Positions 1-10,422 of a stretch of DNA of 64,000 nucleotides are shown one piece after another; the first letter of the stretch is position 1; every line of letters starts with the position of its first letter. The stretch is from Amanita rubescens (taxonomy: Eukaryota; Basidiomycota; Agaricomycetes; Agaricales; Amanitaceae), in NCBI GenBank assembly GCA_015039365.1, contig WION01000249.1, positions 1 through 64,000 on the forward strand. Reading direction: 5' to 3'. The notes below the pieces were generated by a model. The model searched no databases and was not told the origin of the DNA. It saw only the letters and a program-made list of their open reading frames with translations. A program made the position numbers and the translations under genes.

Positions 1-104
1 ATATTGATTTGCATTTCTGTATGATGCAGCAGGGAGAAACAGTGTGTTTGAGAGTGCAGGATGGCAGAAGAGGACAGAGGATCTTAGTGAGGGATGGATG
101 ATGT

Positions 105-770
105 CATGGGTGTGGTGAAGGCAGGATGCTCACCTAGGTTATTGATCAACATATATGTGAAAGCATCGGTGAGCAATAGGTCATGAGAGGGTGTGGTATG
201 GTGCAGGAACATGATGTAAGGTACAGGGTGTCACAGATTAGCTGTGGTGAGATGGGACATGATAGGGCTCACCTGCATCATTGTCAGTATATCCATGGGA
301 AAGTAGCAGGGTGTGATGTGCAGGAACATGGTGCAAGGTATGGGTGGTATGGATCAGCTGTGGTGAGAAGGGCGTGATGGGGCTTACCTACATCATCATC
401 AATCAGCAACCATGGGTATGGGAGGGTGCAAGATTGATCAGGGATTTTGTGCAAAGGGTAAAATGGTGTGGATCAGCTGTGGTAATGTGGGGCAAAGGGG
501 ACTCACCTGTATTCATATCCATGGGAAGAAGTGGGAGTGAGGTGCAGGGTCACATTAATCAGCAGAGGCAAGGGTGGGTATGACTCAGATGGGCTCACCT
601 GCATCATCAATTGGCATACTATTTGTGAGAAGAGGTGGGGTCTGATAAGGACCAGCAGGATGTGGGAGGGCACAGGAGGGCACAGGAACATAGTCTGGGG
701 TCTGGGGCATTATGGATCAGCTGTGGTGAAGGTGGGGCGGGACACGGCGCGCGTGGTTGCCCACGCCAAC
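105..770. repeat. Degenerate tandem repeat, unit about 120 bp
   Basis: The segment ATCAGCTGTGGTGA or a close variant recurs near 234, 351, 470 and 713, about 117-120 bp apart or a multiple of that. It is followed each time by a variant of GGGCTCACCTGCATCATC and then ATATCCATGGG. Units are diverged and carry indels. Short open frames across it are accidental. I see no gene in this stretch. Confidence 0.65.
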
Positions 771-1326
771 CGCTTTGTCAGCATATCCCACGCTTAGTTG
801 CCGGAGCCAAGCTTTTTGGCTCCATAGCACACCCAAACTCTTAGATCACAGCACAGTCGCAACCTGTGTGCAACAGGTTGATCAACTGCTAATGCATTAT
901 ATTGATAATACTAGAACTACTACTATTGAGCGAGCCGTGATTCGTTGTGGGTGTACTTGACCGGCTCACGGCTGTGCTCTATTTGTCAATGTTTGGCGCT
1001 CGGCAATCGCCGCAACTTAACTGCGTAACATTGACCCTCGATTTACGACAAAACCGAAACCTACGTTTCACTCCGGCCTCGGAATATAGGACTGAGTTTC
1101 ATCATTGTGATAGAATATGTTGGAATAGACATCTATTGCAGAAGGTGCAAAATCAAGTCAGATTAAGTAATTATGCATGCCAAAGTAGCCTGAAATTCAT
1201 CATGTTCATGGCAAGTGCACTACATACTTACATACCAGCACTATTGATGAACAAGACTAACAAGAAACATACTAAGATTGCTTATTTCAAGGATTTCTTG
1301 AGATTTTATTACATAGAATCTGTGTA
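771..1326. other. Intergenic sequence, nothing recognised
   Basis: A 126-codon open frame at 947-1327 shows no motif, no low-complexity bias and no homologue that I recognise. I see no RNA gene, repeat or promoter. It is probably old repeat debris. Confidence 0.4.
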
Positions 1327-1576
1327 AAATGTGTGGAATGAGTGTGGAATGGTGCGGATTCTGCAGATTCCACACTCATTCTGCGGAATATGTGTGGAAT
1401 ATTCCACATGGTGGCTCCGCACTCATTCCGCATTCCGTGTGGAATGAGTGTGGAATGAGTGTGGAATGACTACAAAAAAGACTACAAAGAATACATTAAG
1501 AAGGTGTGGAATATGTGTGGATTCCACACAAATTCTGCGGAATTCGTGCGGATTCCATGTGGAATGGGGGGGCGAG
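1327..1576. repeat. Cluster of GTGTGGAAT / ATTCCACAC motifs
   Basis: About a dozen copies of TGTGGAAT or its complement lie in both orientations within 250 bp, with variants such as GTGCGGATTC. The inner stretch near 1471-1505 (ACTACAAA..GACTACAAAGA..TACATTAA) resembles sequence in both arms of the foldback element near 24125 and 25395. The cluster abuts the broken end of the Gypsy1 reverse transcriptase and may mark the element or rearrangement that truncated it. Confidence 0.5.
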
Positions 1577-2230
1577 TGTAAAGTGCTCACAAATGCTCCC
1601 ATTTCCTTCGCAAAAGCCATGTTCATCAACCTTTGAAAGGTTGCAGGGCCATTCTTGTCACCCATCTGCATGACACGGCTTTTTAAATTGCCAAATATAG
1701 TTGCAAATACCATTCGCAACTCATGTTCCGGCGAGACACACATGTTTTCGTATGCGTCTGACAGATCAATCTTTGAGCGAAAGCGTGCTCTCGCTAGATC
1801 GCTCCTGATGGTCTCCTGGTCTGGCATGGGCGTGAAGTCTGCCAAGGTGTTGTCATTTTGCTGTCAAGCGTCAATGACCGTTCGGATGGCACCATCTTCA
1901 ATTCTTGAAGACTACCAGAAGCGGTGCACTCGAAGGCAAATTGGTGCACTCCCACCACCCTCCTGCCTTAAGATATCGATCGATCTTAGCTCTGAGCTCT
2001 TCTCTGAGTGGCTCAGGGCATTTGGCTGGTCGATGTCTAATTATGAGATTCGGGTTTACGAGCAGAATCTTGTGGTTGACTGCTCTTAGGGGAGGTAGGA
2101 TCAACTCCTCTAGGGCTGCGAGATCTTTGATCTCATTTAATATGCGTTGGCTTATTTTTGTTCGTTCCTCCATTGTTATGGAGGTAGTACCATCTCGTTT
2201 GACACCAACTGCTCTCGAGACGGTACTTGA
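1577..2230 (-). pseudogene. pol: Gypsy1 reverse transcriptase fragment
   Basis: Two minus-strand pieces (2173-1898 and 1845-1577) match the N-terminal half of a Ty3/gypsy reverse transcriptase. Recognisable blocks are LREELRAKIDRYLKAG, NLPSSAPLLVVFK, TVIDA.QQND, FRSKIDLSDAY and GPATFQRLMNMAF. A small indel near 1900 shifts the frame. A TGA near 1866 sits where the conserved DAR arginine is expected (CGA to TGA). The reading ends before the YLDD catalytic box, where it runs into the GTGTGGAAT cluster. It cannot encode an active polymerase. Confidence 0.85.
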
Positions 2231-2242
2231 TTGACCTTGTAG

Positions 2243-2911
2243 TCAATGTTGAGGCCGCTTTCCAGCGGACCTCAAGAACGAGCCTTTGGACTTTTTGTTC
2301 TTATGTTCTTTGTTCGATGACGACACAGGCTTTGTCCTCGCGGCACCCTCCCCTCCTTTAGAGATGGAAAGGGGGTTACCAAAGTCTCCTTCTTTGACTG
2401 GGAACCATCGGTCACCGAGCTTAAACGAGCCAGATCCTGCATAGTTCAGCATGATCTTATGTTCTTTCAAGAACGGCGTCCCAAGAATAACTTGGTATCG
2501 GTCGAGGTTAACAACGTCAAAGTATCGATGTTGTTTAAGATCTCTGACCTTGAGCTCTGCATGAGCTCCATACTGAATGGTAGATCTAGAACCGAACGTC
2601 GCCATCTGTAGATGAATCGGGTTCTTTAGCTCGAACATTTTGAGCTGGTGGACTTTCGCAAAGTTTGCTGATATCAGATCCAATGTACTGCCTCCATTGA
2701 GCAGGACATGCACCTTGTGTCTGTTGATGCGCATGTAGCCTTCAATGACACCAAGGTGTTTAAAATCTTGCTTAGGGCTCGTTTCAACACAAAGAGGCCC
2801 TGTCTGCTTAGTCACGCGGTGTCTATACGCGACTTGATCACTGTTCGATGTTCCTGATGCAGTGAGTGCATGAGGCGATTCGTCTTCATAGGGAACGGCA
2901 TGTAAAGCCAT
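2243..2911 (-). pseudogene. pol: Gypsy1 retropepsin-like aspartic protease region
   Basis: A 222-codon frame has retropepsin architecture: a substrate-loop region around HKVHVLLNGGSTLDLIS, then VILGTPFLKEH, the usual second conserved block, then a lysine-rich linker towards reverse transcriptase. In the family the active site is D-[ST/G]-G. Here the codon is AAT (Asn) in the context CTC AAT GGA, one G-to-A change at a CpG away from GAT. This residue loss should abolish protease activity. It lies between the gag zinc knuckle and reverse transcriptase. Confidence 0.8.
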
Positions 2912-2948
2912 TCCGAGACTGAAGGAAGAGCCACTAAACTTTCTCGAG

Positions 2949-3743
2949 TTATGTAGACCAATCTTCTAGACTGGTCTCGTCTACTGGCGGATTCTCTTCG
3001 ATTCTATCCAAGAATCTGCCCATGTTAACGTATGTCTCCTTGGGCCTGGCTGCAGCACACCAGTCTTCTATAGACTGGTGATTGTCTTCATCATCGTCAA
3101 TAGACTTGGCATCCTCGTGACCTGAGTCTTCTCCGTTTTCCATAGCAGAGACGTATTCCTCTTCCAAAGGAATTCCTTCCGCTCTATCATCAGACTTGGG
3201 CGCGACTTCTTCGATGTTTGCAGTTCTCCGAGTCTTTTTCGGGCAGTCTGGGCTGATGTGTCCTTTCTGCTTGCAGAGGAAACATTCAACTTCCTTCTGA
3301 GTTGAGGATGAGGAGCTCTTTAAGGATCTTGACGTCTTGAGTGGGGCCTTAACATTGCTTATCCCAGCCTTAGCTTTATACGGCTTAGCAGTAGCCTGCT
3401 TGCTTAATGAAGACGCAGTCTTGGTCTTATATCGATCATCCTTGTTGCGGTAAAAGAGAGCCTCTTCTACGTCGATGGCTTTCTGGACTATCTCATTGAA
3501 AACGCTCTTTTCCGGTGTTAAACCATGCATGACTATGCCACTAGCTATCTCTGGTTTCAACGCATCCATGAAGCATCGAGACATGGCATAGTCCATGGGT
3601 GCCTCAACCATTTGCATCCCCAGCTGTTCCAGATCTCTTCTCAGCTCTGGAACTGATCTACTCTTTTGTTTGAGCTGTTTGAACTTTCTGGCTGCATCGC
3701 GGGAAGATGCGTCTTTGACGAAGTGTCTTTTTAAACCAACCAT
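2949..3743 (-). pseudogene. gag: Gypsy1 gag, C-terminal part with zinc knuckle
   Basis: This is a 264-codon minus-strand frame. Its first half continues the capsid (FMDALKPEIASGIVMHG). It then has a Ser/Lys-rich linker and a CCHC zinc knuckle CFLCKQKGHISPDC (C-x2-C-x4-H-x4-C), which binds genomic RNA, followed by an acidic tail. An in-frame TGA just upstream separates it from the preceding gag frame, and coding similarity runs across that stop. Confidence 0.8.
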
Positions 3744-3761
3744 GGCGTCTTCGAAAGACCA

Positions 3762-4686
3762 TCAATCGTCAATGCCATAATTGATGGTCTGCTGGAACCA
3801 TCTTAAGGCCTTGTCCATAAGGATATGGCCTAATAGACGAACTTGGATAGAGTCCGTCTCGGGCTTCATGTAGCCGTGAATTGCCAAGTAGTTGATTAGT
3901 CCTTTCGTGAATGATAAGAACTCCTCAATACTATCTGTTCTTTTGAATACTGGAGGTGACAATTTAAAGGGAACCTTCATAGATGCTAAATCCCCTAATA
4001 GGATGCTATTCTCAACTGCGTCCTTAATTATCTGACGGACTAAGTTGTCCGTCTTTTCGGTAGCCCGATTTGCTGTATCTTCAGGGCTTAAACTTTGTGT
4101 TTCTCCACCAAAGTTGCTGGCAGAGAGACTTGGACGAGGCATTCTTTTAGCCGCACTCATCCAGTTGGGCTTAGTGGGTGTGGGACTGTCGTCACTAGTA
4201 CGACTCCCTCCCCGCCTAGAATAACCTTTCGGTGTTTCTGTAACGATCAAAAGATCAGGTTGTCTTTGAGATATAGTTTCATCAACATCCTGATCTGATG
4301 TAGCCTTGAAACGGGTCTCTTTCTTGTACAGGTTCATGCCTTCGTATAACGTTGAGGCAGGGGTGCCAGAATTTAAGTCAATTAATAAGGATAGTTTCGA
4401 GTATCGATCTATCCTGGTTCGATAAACAGATGGGTCTTCTCCGAGACCTTGTCTTTGTGTCTGGAACTTCGCTTCGCCATTCATTGCGCACCTTATAAGT
4501 TATTGTTTCGTTACGGCGTAGCACTAGAAGTGCTTCAAGGTCAGCGGGACCTATGAGCCTGAGGAGGTCCCATTCAATCTGACGATCATCTCTCAAATAA
4601 CAGGGCATTTCCTCCGTAGCTTGCTCAACTTGCGTCGTTTCTAGTTGAGCAGGCTCCTTTGGGAAGAGGAGCTTTTGTTTGCCCAA
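3762..4686 (-). pseudogene. gag: Gypsy1 gag, central capsid part
   Basis: Two overlapping frames (4686-4378 and 4484-3762) cover the gag middle. Capsid-like sequence includes FKRTDSIEEFLSFTKGLINYLA and VRLLGHILMDKALRWFQQ, the region that assembles the virus-like particle in Ty3/gypsy elements. The frames are offset, showing at least one indel near 4400-4480, and the second ends at a TGA where the next gag frame should join. Confidence 0.75.
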
Positions 4687-4908
4687 AGTTCGTTCGCTTC
4701 AAACGTTGTCTTGTTCGACTGTTTCTCGGGCAGGAGAGCATCCTCAAGCATGTTCTGACATCACGGAGGAGCTTCGAGATCTGGAGGACTCCTTTCAAAA
4801 GTCCTTAAGGTGCTTCATAAGGGCGATGAAGCTGTTGCCCTGATTCGTCAAGACTTTGTCTATGTGCGACAAGTGATGACCTAACGTACCGTTGAGCTGC
4901 ATTGTTTG

Positions 4909-5762
4909 TCACTCCATGTTCTCAGCCAGCGTGGAACCGAGCTGTTGTACCAAAGTCTTGTTGAATAGAGCGGTTTGACTAGACATATCCGCTCTTAATT
5001 TCTCATGACTGGCAATTATCCTATCAATGAGATTGGATGTATCATTCACGCTACGTGCTGGAGAACCCTTACGAGGTGACAAGGTCGGGTGGTTGCGAGA
5101 CAATTCGCGTGTAGAAGCAGCACATTCTTGACCTGTTCCTGACCTAAAGATGGAGATGGAGGTAGCAACCTCTTCTTCTTCTTCTTCGTCTATGGAAAGG
5201 GGCTGATACTTAGGCGCGGAACTCTTCCCAGCAATGGGTGATAGGCGTCTTTCGAGTTCCTTAGCAAAGCCGCCAGTCTGCGGGTTCGAGCCCATGGCTA
5301 TGGCTTGCAGTTGAGCTGTTTCGACCGGCGAAGACGTCAGCGTTGGCCTAGCTGATGGGGGTATTGGTCCTAGACCTAAGCCCTTCAGCTGCTCTCTCTT
5401 AGATGTCTGATGTGCGACTAAGCGTTCAGTCGTTTTCTCTGAAGTGGTTGGCACCACAGTGGGTGTCGAGGAACTGGAGTTCCTTGTAGAGGAGACCGTC
5501 TTGGAATACGACGGTCTAGGTTGCCATGGCCCAGATCTGGGCTTGTAGCCTGTAGGGGTATGTGACCTCCTAGTCGGGCTTCTGTTCAAGTCTATCGTAG
5601 GCTGGCTTGGTTGTTCAGAAGCTGGCCTTGGAGCAGCCGTACTGGCCATCCTTTGAGTGACTCTTGTAGTGTCTCTCGGGGGTATGAATGAACCAGGAAT
5701 GTTCATGCTTGGCGACCTGGTTGATGTTGTCGGCGAACTGTTTCTCGATTGTTGAGGTGGAG
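4909..5762 (-). pseudogene. gag: Gypsy1 gag, N-terminal Pro/Ser-rich region (cut by KDZ insertion)
   Basis: A minus-strand frame of about 265 codons from 5706 is rich in Pro, Ser and Thr with an acidic run (EEEEEEVA). The frame is open further upstream to the KDZ insertion point. It continues in phase beyond the transposon at 20291-20350 once one TSD copy is removed, so the original start codon is the ATG at 20350-20348. This shows that KDZ inserted into gag. A frame break separates it from the capsid part near 4690-4900. Confidence 0.75.
5755..5762. repeat. KDZ target-site duplication, left copy
   Basis: AGGTGGAG immediately precedes the CACCTG terminus and is repeated exactly at 20291-20298. 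Confidence 0.9.
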
Positions 5763-6436
5763 CACCTGTATCTCCCTCGGTTTTAGCCTAATATTAGTGG
5801 GTTAACAGCAATGTGACTCACTTTCAAAAGGCTGAAATCCTCCGAATCTCCAGCACTGGCAATATAACCTGCCCCAAAGCCCTGACTTGGTGATTTGGAG
5901 GGGCGCTGATGCGTGCTTAATAAGCTACCAAATCTAGCACACCACCATCATATTATTCCCACACCTACTTCAAGGCCGACTGAGACCCAAATAAGGCAAT
6001 ATGGGCATCGTCTGAAAGCTATTTTTAACGCCATTCACCCTAGACTACTTGTAGCATCTTAATACATATTGTAAGACTCATGGAGCCATATGGACTTTGC
6101 GAGAAAGCCATTTCAAGAGGTCTTTCCTTTTACGGGTGATGCCATCAAACTTATGAAACCTTTCCCACCCACACGATATGGGCATTGTTTGAAAGGATTT
6201 TTATGCGCCGTTCACATCCAACACATCCACACACCTAATTTCACATGGTATATGTCATTAGGCACACAGGAGCGACAATATGAGCAATATGGGCTTTGCG
6301 AGAACGCTATTTTGGACAGTCCTTTTTTAGCGATGATCCCATCAATCAGATTAAGTAACCCAACCTGCCAACACAATATGGGTGTCGTTCAACAGCTTTT
6401 TCTGGTGCCTTTCCGAGTGTCTACCTACTGGAAATA
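5763..6436. repeat. KDZ left terminal inverted repeat
   Basis: This matches the reverse complement of 19620-20290 over its whole length with few mismatches, ending inside CTACTGGAAATAC. It contains about three diverged subterminal units of roughly 200 bp, each with a CTTTGCGAGAA block followed by a TCCTTTTT block. A further partial unit (ATCAATCAGATTAAGTAACC near 6350) is repeated near 6540, just inside the TIR. Confidence 0.9.
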
Positions 6437-6897
6437 CAAGCACATCAAAACACCTAATTTCACATTAGGCACACAGAAGCCATAACAGGACTTTGCGAGA
6501 ACACTATTTTCGATGCTCCTTTTTTTAGAAATGATCCCATCAATCAGATTAAGTAACCCAACCTGCCAACACAAAGCAAGATGACATATATATCAGGTTT
6601 GTGATGCGGCATCAAAGTAAGTCTGAGGCCCTCGCCACACACACTTTGCTCTGTTGTATTCATATCCCATCCTCACCACATGTCATCTTCCAGACGAGGC
6701 ACTACAATATGCCATCATGGCGTATCAAAGAAGTCGATCATCCATTTGGGGCGTCGAGGATCCCGCCTGCACAAGATGGTCTTATCAGCCTCAAAGCAGG
6801 ACAATCGCAAGCATGAATACAAAGCAAAACGATGGGCGATAATCGAGGGCAGGTCTCTCTTCAATTTTGTGAGAAAATAACTAACATTTTCTTTTTT
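6437..6897 (+). other. KDZ subterminal region and possible first transposase exon
   Basis: This holds a partial subterminal repeat (6480-6580) and then coding-like sequence. The ATG at 6709 opens MPSWRIKEVDHPFGASRI, which ends at a TGA at 6814. The same frame resumes at 6832 and runs through a possible 33 bp intron (GTGAGAAAAT..TTTTTTACAG) into the first clear transposase exon. The true start codon is not settled. Confidence 0.4.
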
Positions 6898-8152
6898 ACA
6901 GGTTTGACAGAGGAAGATAGGCAAGCAGTCGCAGAAATGGACATGGATATGTTCAGTTCAGCAGATGATGTGGCAGCGGCCAACCGGATTGCGCCACCAG
7001 ACGAACAGGCATTTGATATCAGCCATGAAGGTGGAGAATTTGAGGTCTTCGAGGATGTTACTCACGAGATCGCATATGCAACGGGATACTAGTAAGTAGC
7101 TTTAATTATATCATTCAATATTTTACTAATAATCTGCTTAAGCAAACGAGTAGACCACCGAACGCGTCGAGACCGAACCGAGCTCACAACACAAAGCTGG
7201 CTGGAACAAATCGATAGGCTCGTTGAAGCCTATTTGGATTTTCGATCACACCAAGATGAGGATGGCAAGCAGGCTCACAGAAACAAGATGGAGGAGACCG
7301 ATGCAACCGGCACACTAACGATTGAAGTTGTTGATCTTTTCTGTAAGTTAATCTCACATTTTTTCCCCTACTTATTTAGTTTGCTTGCGTAGGCTGCAAA
7401 ACCAGTGGATTCAAGACTTTAGAAAGTGACGAGTACCCTAACCAGACTCTCCTGCGCAACAGATACCTCGGCTGCTCACCATTGACACCGACTGTTGCTG
7501 TTTCATTACGCACACTGTCCCTTTACCATCAGATCCACAGGACATGCCCCCGATTTAGTTTAGAAGCAATGACCAAGACTCTTTGTCATCTACACAACGT
7601 GCGTACTACATTTGTCTTTTGATTTCGTCAATTGTTTCATCCCTGTCTCAGGTGCCATACCGCAAATATCTCCGCAATCAATTTATGGCATCATTCGATG
7701 CTTATCTAGATATATGCCGACGAGTAAATCAAAAGCTCAATGAAGCGCTTGGCTATGATTCGAGCAACCGGCTATTGCGTGTTTGCCCTGCCTGCTTCAA
7801 GTGTGTTCCAGGAGAACAAGAACAGGAGTTTTCTGTTCTTCTATCTATTGATGGTAACAACTCACTCAAACGTATCAGTTCCAAGATCTGGAAAAAGGAA
7901 GAATTATCTGATTCAAGATCAATACAATCAAATTGATGGTTAACATTTGATGAGGTTGACCAGTTCAAGGACGAAGTCCTCAATACGGTAAATTGCCATG
8001 CATTCACATCAGACACGTTCATCTAACTCCGGGCCTGTTCTCCGAATAGAAAGAAGATGACGCTGATAATTTTGCTGATGAGATTGCACCACCAGCACAG
8101 CAATCTGCCAATTCTGGCAGAGATTTCGATTGTATTGATCGGTGGAAAAACG
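6898..8152 (+). pseudogene. KDZ transposase, 5' half
   Basis: Exons I can join: about 6900-7091, 7143-7342, 7393-7598, 7652 to about 7990 and 8048-8152. Introns are GT..AG of 50-58 bp. The product reads through an acidic N-terminus, then YLDICRRVNQKLNEALGYD, VCPACFKCVPGE and DGNNSLKRI, the cysteine-containing CxC and DGNNSLK blocks typical of fungal KDZ transposases. One in-frame TGA (7934) falls where N-R-W would fit (CGA to TGA). The gene is cut at IDRWKN by the GACTCC element and resumes at 10423. The transposase would cut and rejoin the 670 bp TIRs. Confidence 0.85.
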
Positions 8153-10422
8153 GAGGTCTTTACCTTCCCCCACGCGTTCCTTGTAGACTCCTGAGGACTC
8201 CTGGCTCACTCCCGGGAATTCCCGGGAATTCCTGGGACTCCAGAGGGACTCCCACCTCCCTGGAAGACCCCTCATCCCAGCCAAAATGTACCGGGAGTGA
8301 GCTGGGACTCCTGGTAGACTCCTGGTAGACTCCCGGGACTCCTCTGGACTCCCTGTATGAGGAGTCCACAAGGAGTGTAAGGACTCCTTGTTTCATTCCT
8401 GTTTATGTGGTCATGTGACATGACCAGTTGGTCTGTGCGCAGGCCCACAGGTATATAAGGAGGGGGCATCTGGCACATATCCCCCAGCACCCCCTCGGGA
8501 AAAGGGGGGGTAGTGGAGATAAGATTAGATAGATAGATAGATGATAGGCAGCTTAAGTAATATGATGGCCTAGATAAGATAAGATAAAATATAACAAAAT
8601 TAAAAATTCCTTTTATAGAAGTGTGACATTATGTAATATGTGACTGTGACAAAAAAGATGCGCCTAGCTTTTGTGATTCAGAATATGCAACAATCATAAT
8701 GCCAAATAAAGTCAAACATGAGATATTTGCAAAATACATTTTCAAACATAGCTTTGAAAAAAATCAAAAAAATCAAAAAAAATCTCAAAAATCCCAAAAA
8801 ATCATGTGATCACATCTGTGCAAGAATTGCAGTGCCAAATGCTGCCAAACTCAAGATACTTGCAAAGTACTGTTTTGAACACCAGTCTTTTGAACCTGAT
8901 CTGATTTTCTGATTGCCTGACTTGTGCTGGAACACTGGTTGTCTGATGGTGATGGTCTGACAGTGTCTGAAACACTGGTTGTCTGTTGTCTGATATTAAC
9001 TGATGACATCTGATTGTCAGACAATCAAACAACCAGTTCCAAGGCTGAATGAAATGATGCTCCATCTTATAACGGAGCTGAGCCCTGTGATGTTTTGTAA
9101 CACAACTTTAAGATGGCAGCAATTTCCATGTACAAACACCATGCACATAACAAAGATGATCAGGAAGGAATCAGACACCATCAGATGTCAGATTTTTGGC
9201 ATGTTTTCTGATGCTACTCCAAACCATTGCACATTGAAGTCACTGCAACTGACTTCCAGCACTTCCAGTCACTCATAGCCACCAGCAACCCCAACTTCCT
9301 AAAACTGACCAAACTTGATCATCACCAGACACCCCTCCTAAATTGACTTTGCAGGTGGTCACACATGGAGTGGCAAAACCAAAAGACAAACAGACTTTTT
9401 GCATTCACATTTTAGCTTATTTAGTTTGGCATCATAATTCTTGCATGTCCTTGATCACATGGGACATTTTCAAGATTATTTTCAGACTTTACAATTTCCT
9501 CACACTCACATCTGAAAAGGTCTTTTGCAAACATTTCAAGTACTCGGCATTATTTGGTCTTACAATAAGTCCTATATGACCTGGATCATATGAATTTTCA
9601 GGATTTTATTGCAAGTATAAACATTGCCAAACAACATGCATGCCCACCTGAAATTTGGAAAGCAGCATGAAATTGCACATGAGTGTAAAGTACTGGTGAT
9701 GTCAGTCTTACTTACATAGGATGCAATAGGAATGGCTGGGAATGAGTAGGAATCCTGATGGATTAAGTTTCAATGAAGATATGACTCAGTTACATGTGTG
9801 CCTTCAATACACAGGCATGTGAACATTGAATGCCTTACTAGGTGGTTATGAGCAAATACTGAAAAGGATGATTAGCAGCAATTTTAACTGGTTCCTGCAT
9901 ATTACATCAACAAACAATCAGAGCAGGAAAAAAGTGGGCCACAGGTGGATGGTGATGATGATAGTGGTGGTGATGGTGTTGGTATTGATTGGCACAGATG
10001 ATGTTTTTAAATGGTTTGTACTAAGTTATTTAGATTCACTGTTATGTAGCATTGTAGTGCAACAGATTTCTGTTGCCATTGTTACAGTAATGACAAGTGA
10101 GCAGGGAGTGAGCAGGACTCCACAGGGACTCCTGTCCAGTCCTTGCAATTTTACTTACTACTTTTTTGCTTTGAACCAGGAGTGAGCAGGACTCCACAGG
10201 GACTCCTGGTCCACTCCTTGTGGGATGACTCCTGGCATTTTTTGCTTTTTTGCAGTCAATGAGGAGTGAACAGGGAGTGAACAAGGAGTCCACAAGGAGT
10301 CCTTGTCCACTCCTGGCATTTTATGTCAATTTATCAGGAGTCTACAGGGAGTCCTGAGGAGTCCTGAGGAGTCCGGGAGTCCACAAGGAGTCCACAAGGA
10401 CACGTGGGGGAGGGTAAAGTGT
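8153..10422. mobile_element. GACTCC-rich terminal-repeat element inserted in the KDZ transposase
   Basis: TGGAAAAACG occurs at 8143-8152 and again at 10423-10432, flanking the insertion. The ends form an imperfect TIR with shared blocks CTTTACC, TCCCCCACG, CCTTGT and GACTCC. The outer 250-330 bp at each end is crowded with GACTCC on the left and GGAGTCC on the right. The interior has no convincing gene. Its 8690-8880 part resembles the foldback arms (ATGTGATCA, GATATTTGCAAAATAC). A GATA run lies near 8525. It is non-autonomous and of unknown superfamily. Confidence 0.75.

Noticed and set aside
1327..1576. CRISPR-like array of short repeats
   Set aside because: Spacing is irregular, repeats occur in both orientations and vary in sequence, and the window is eukaryotic.
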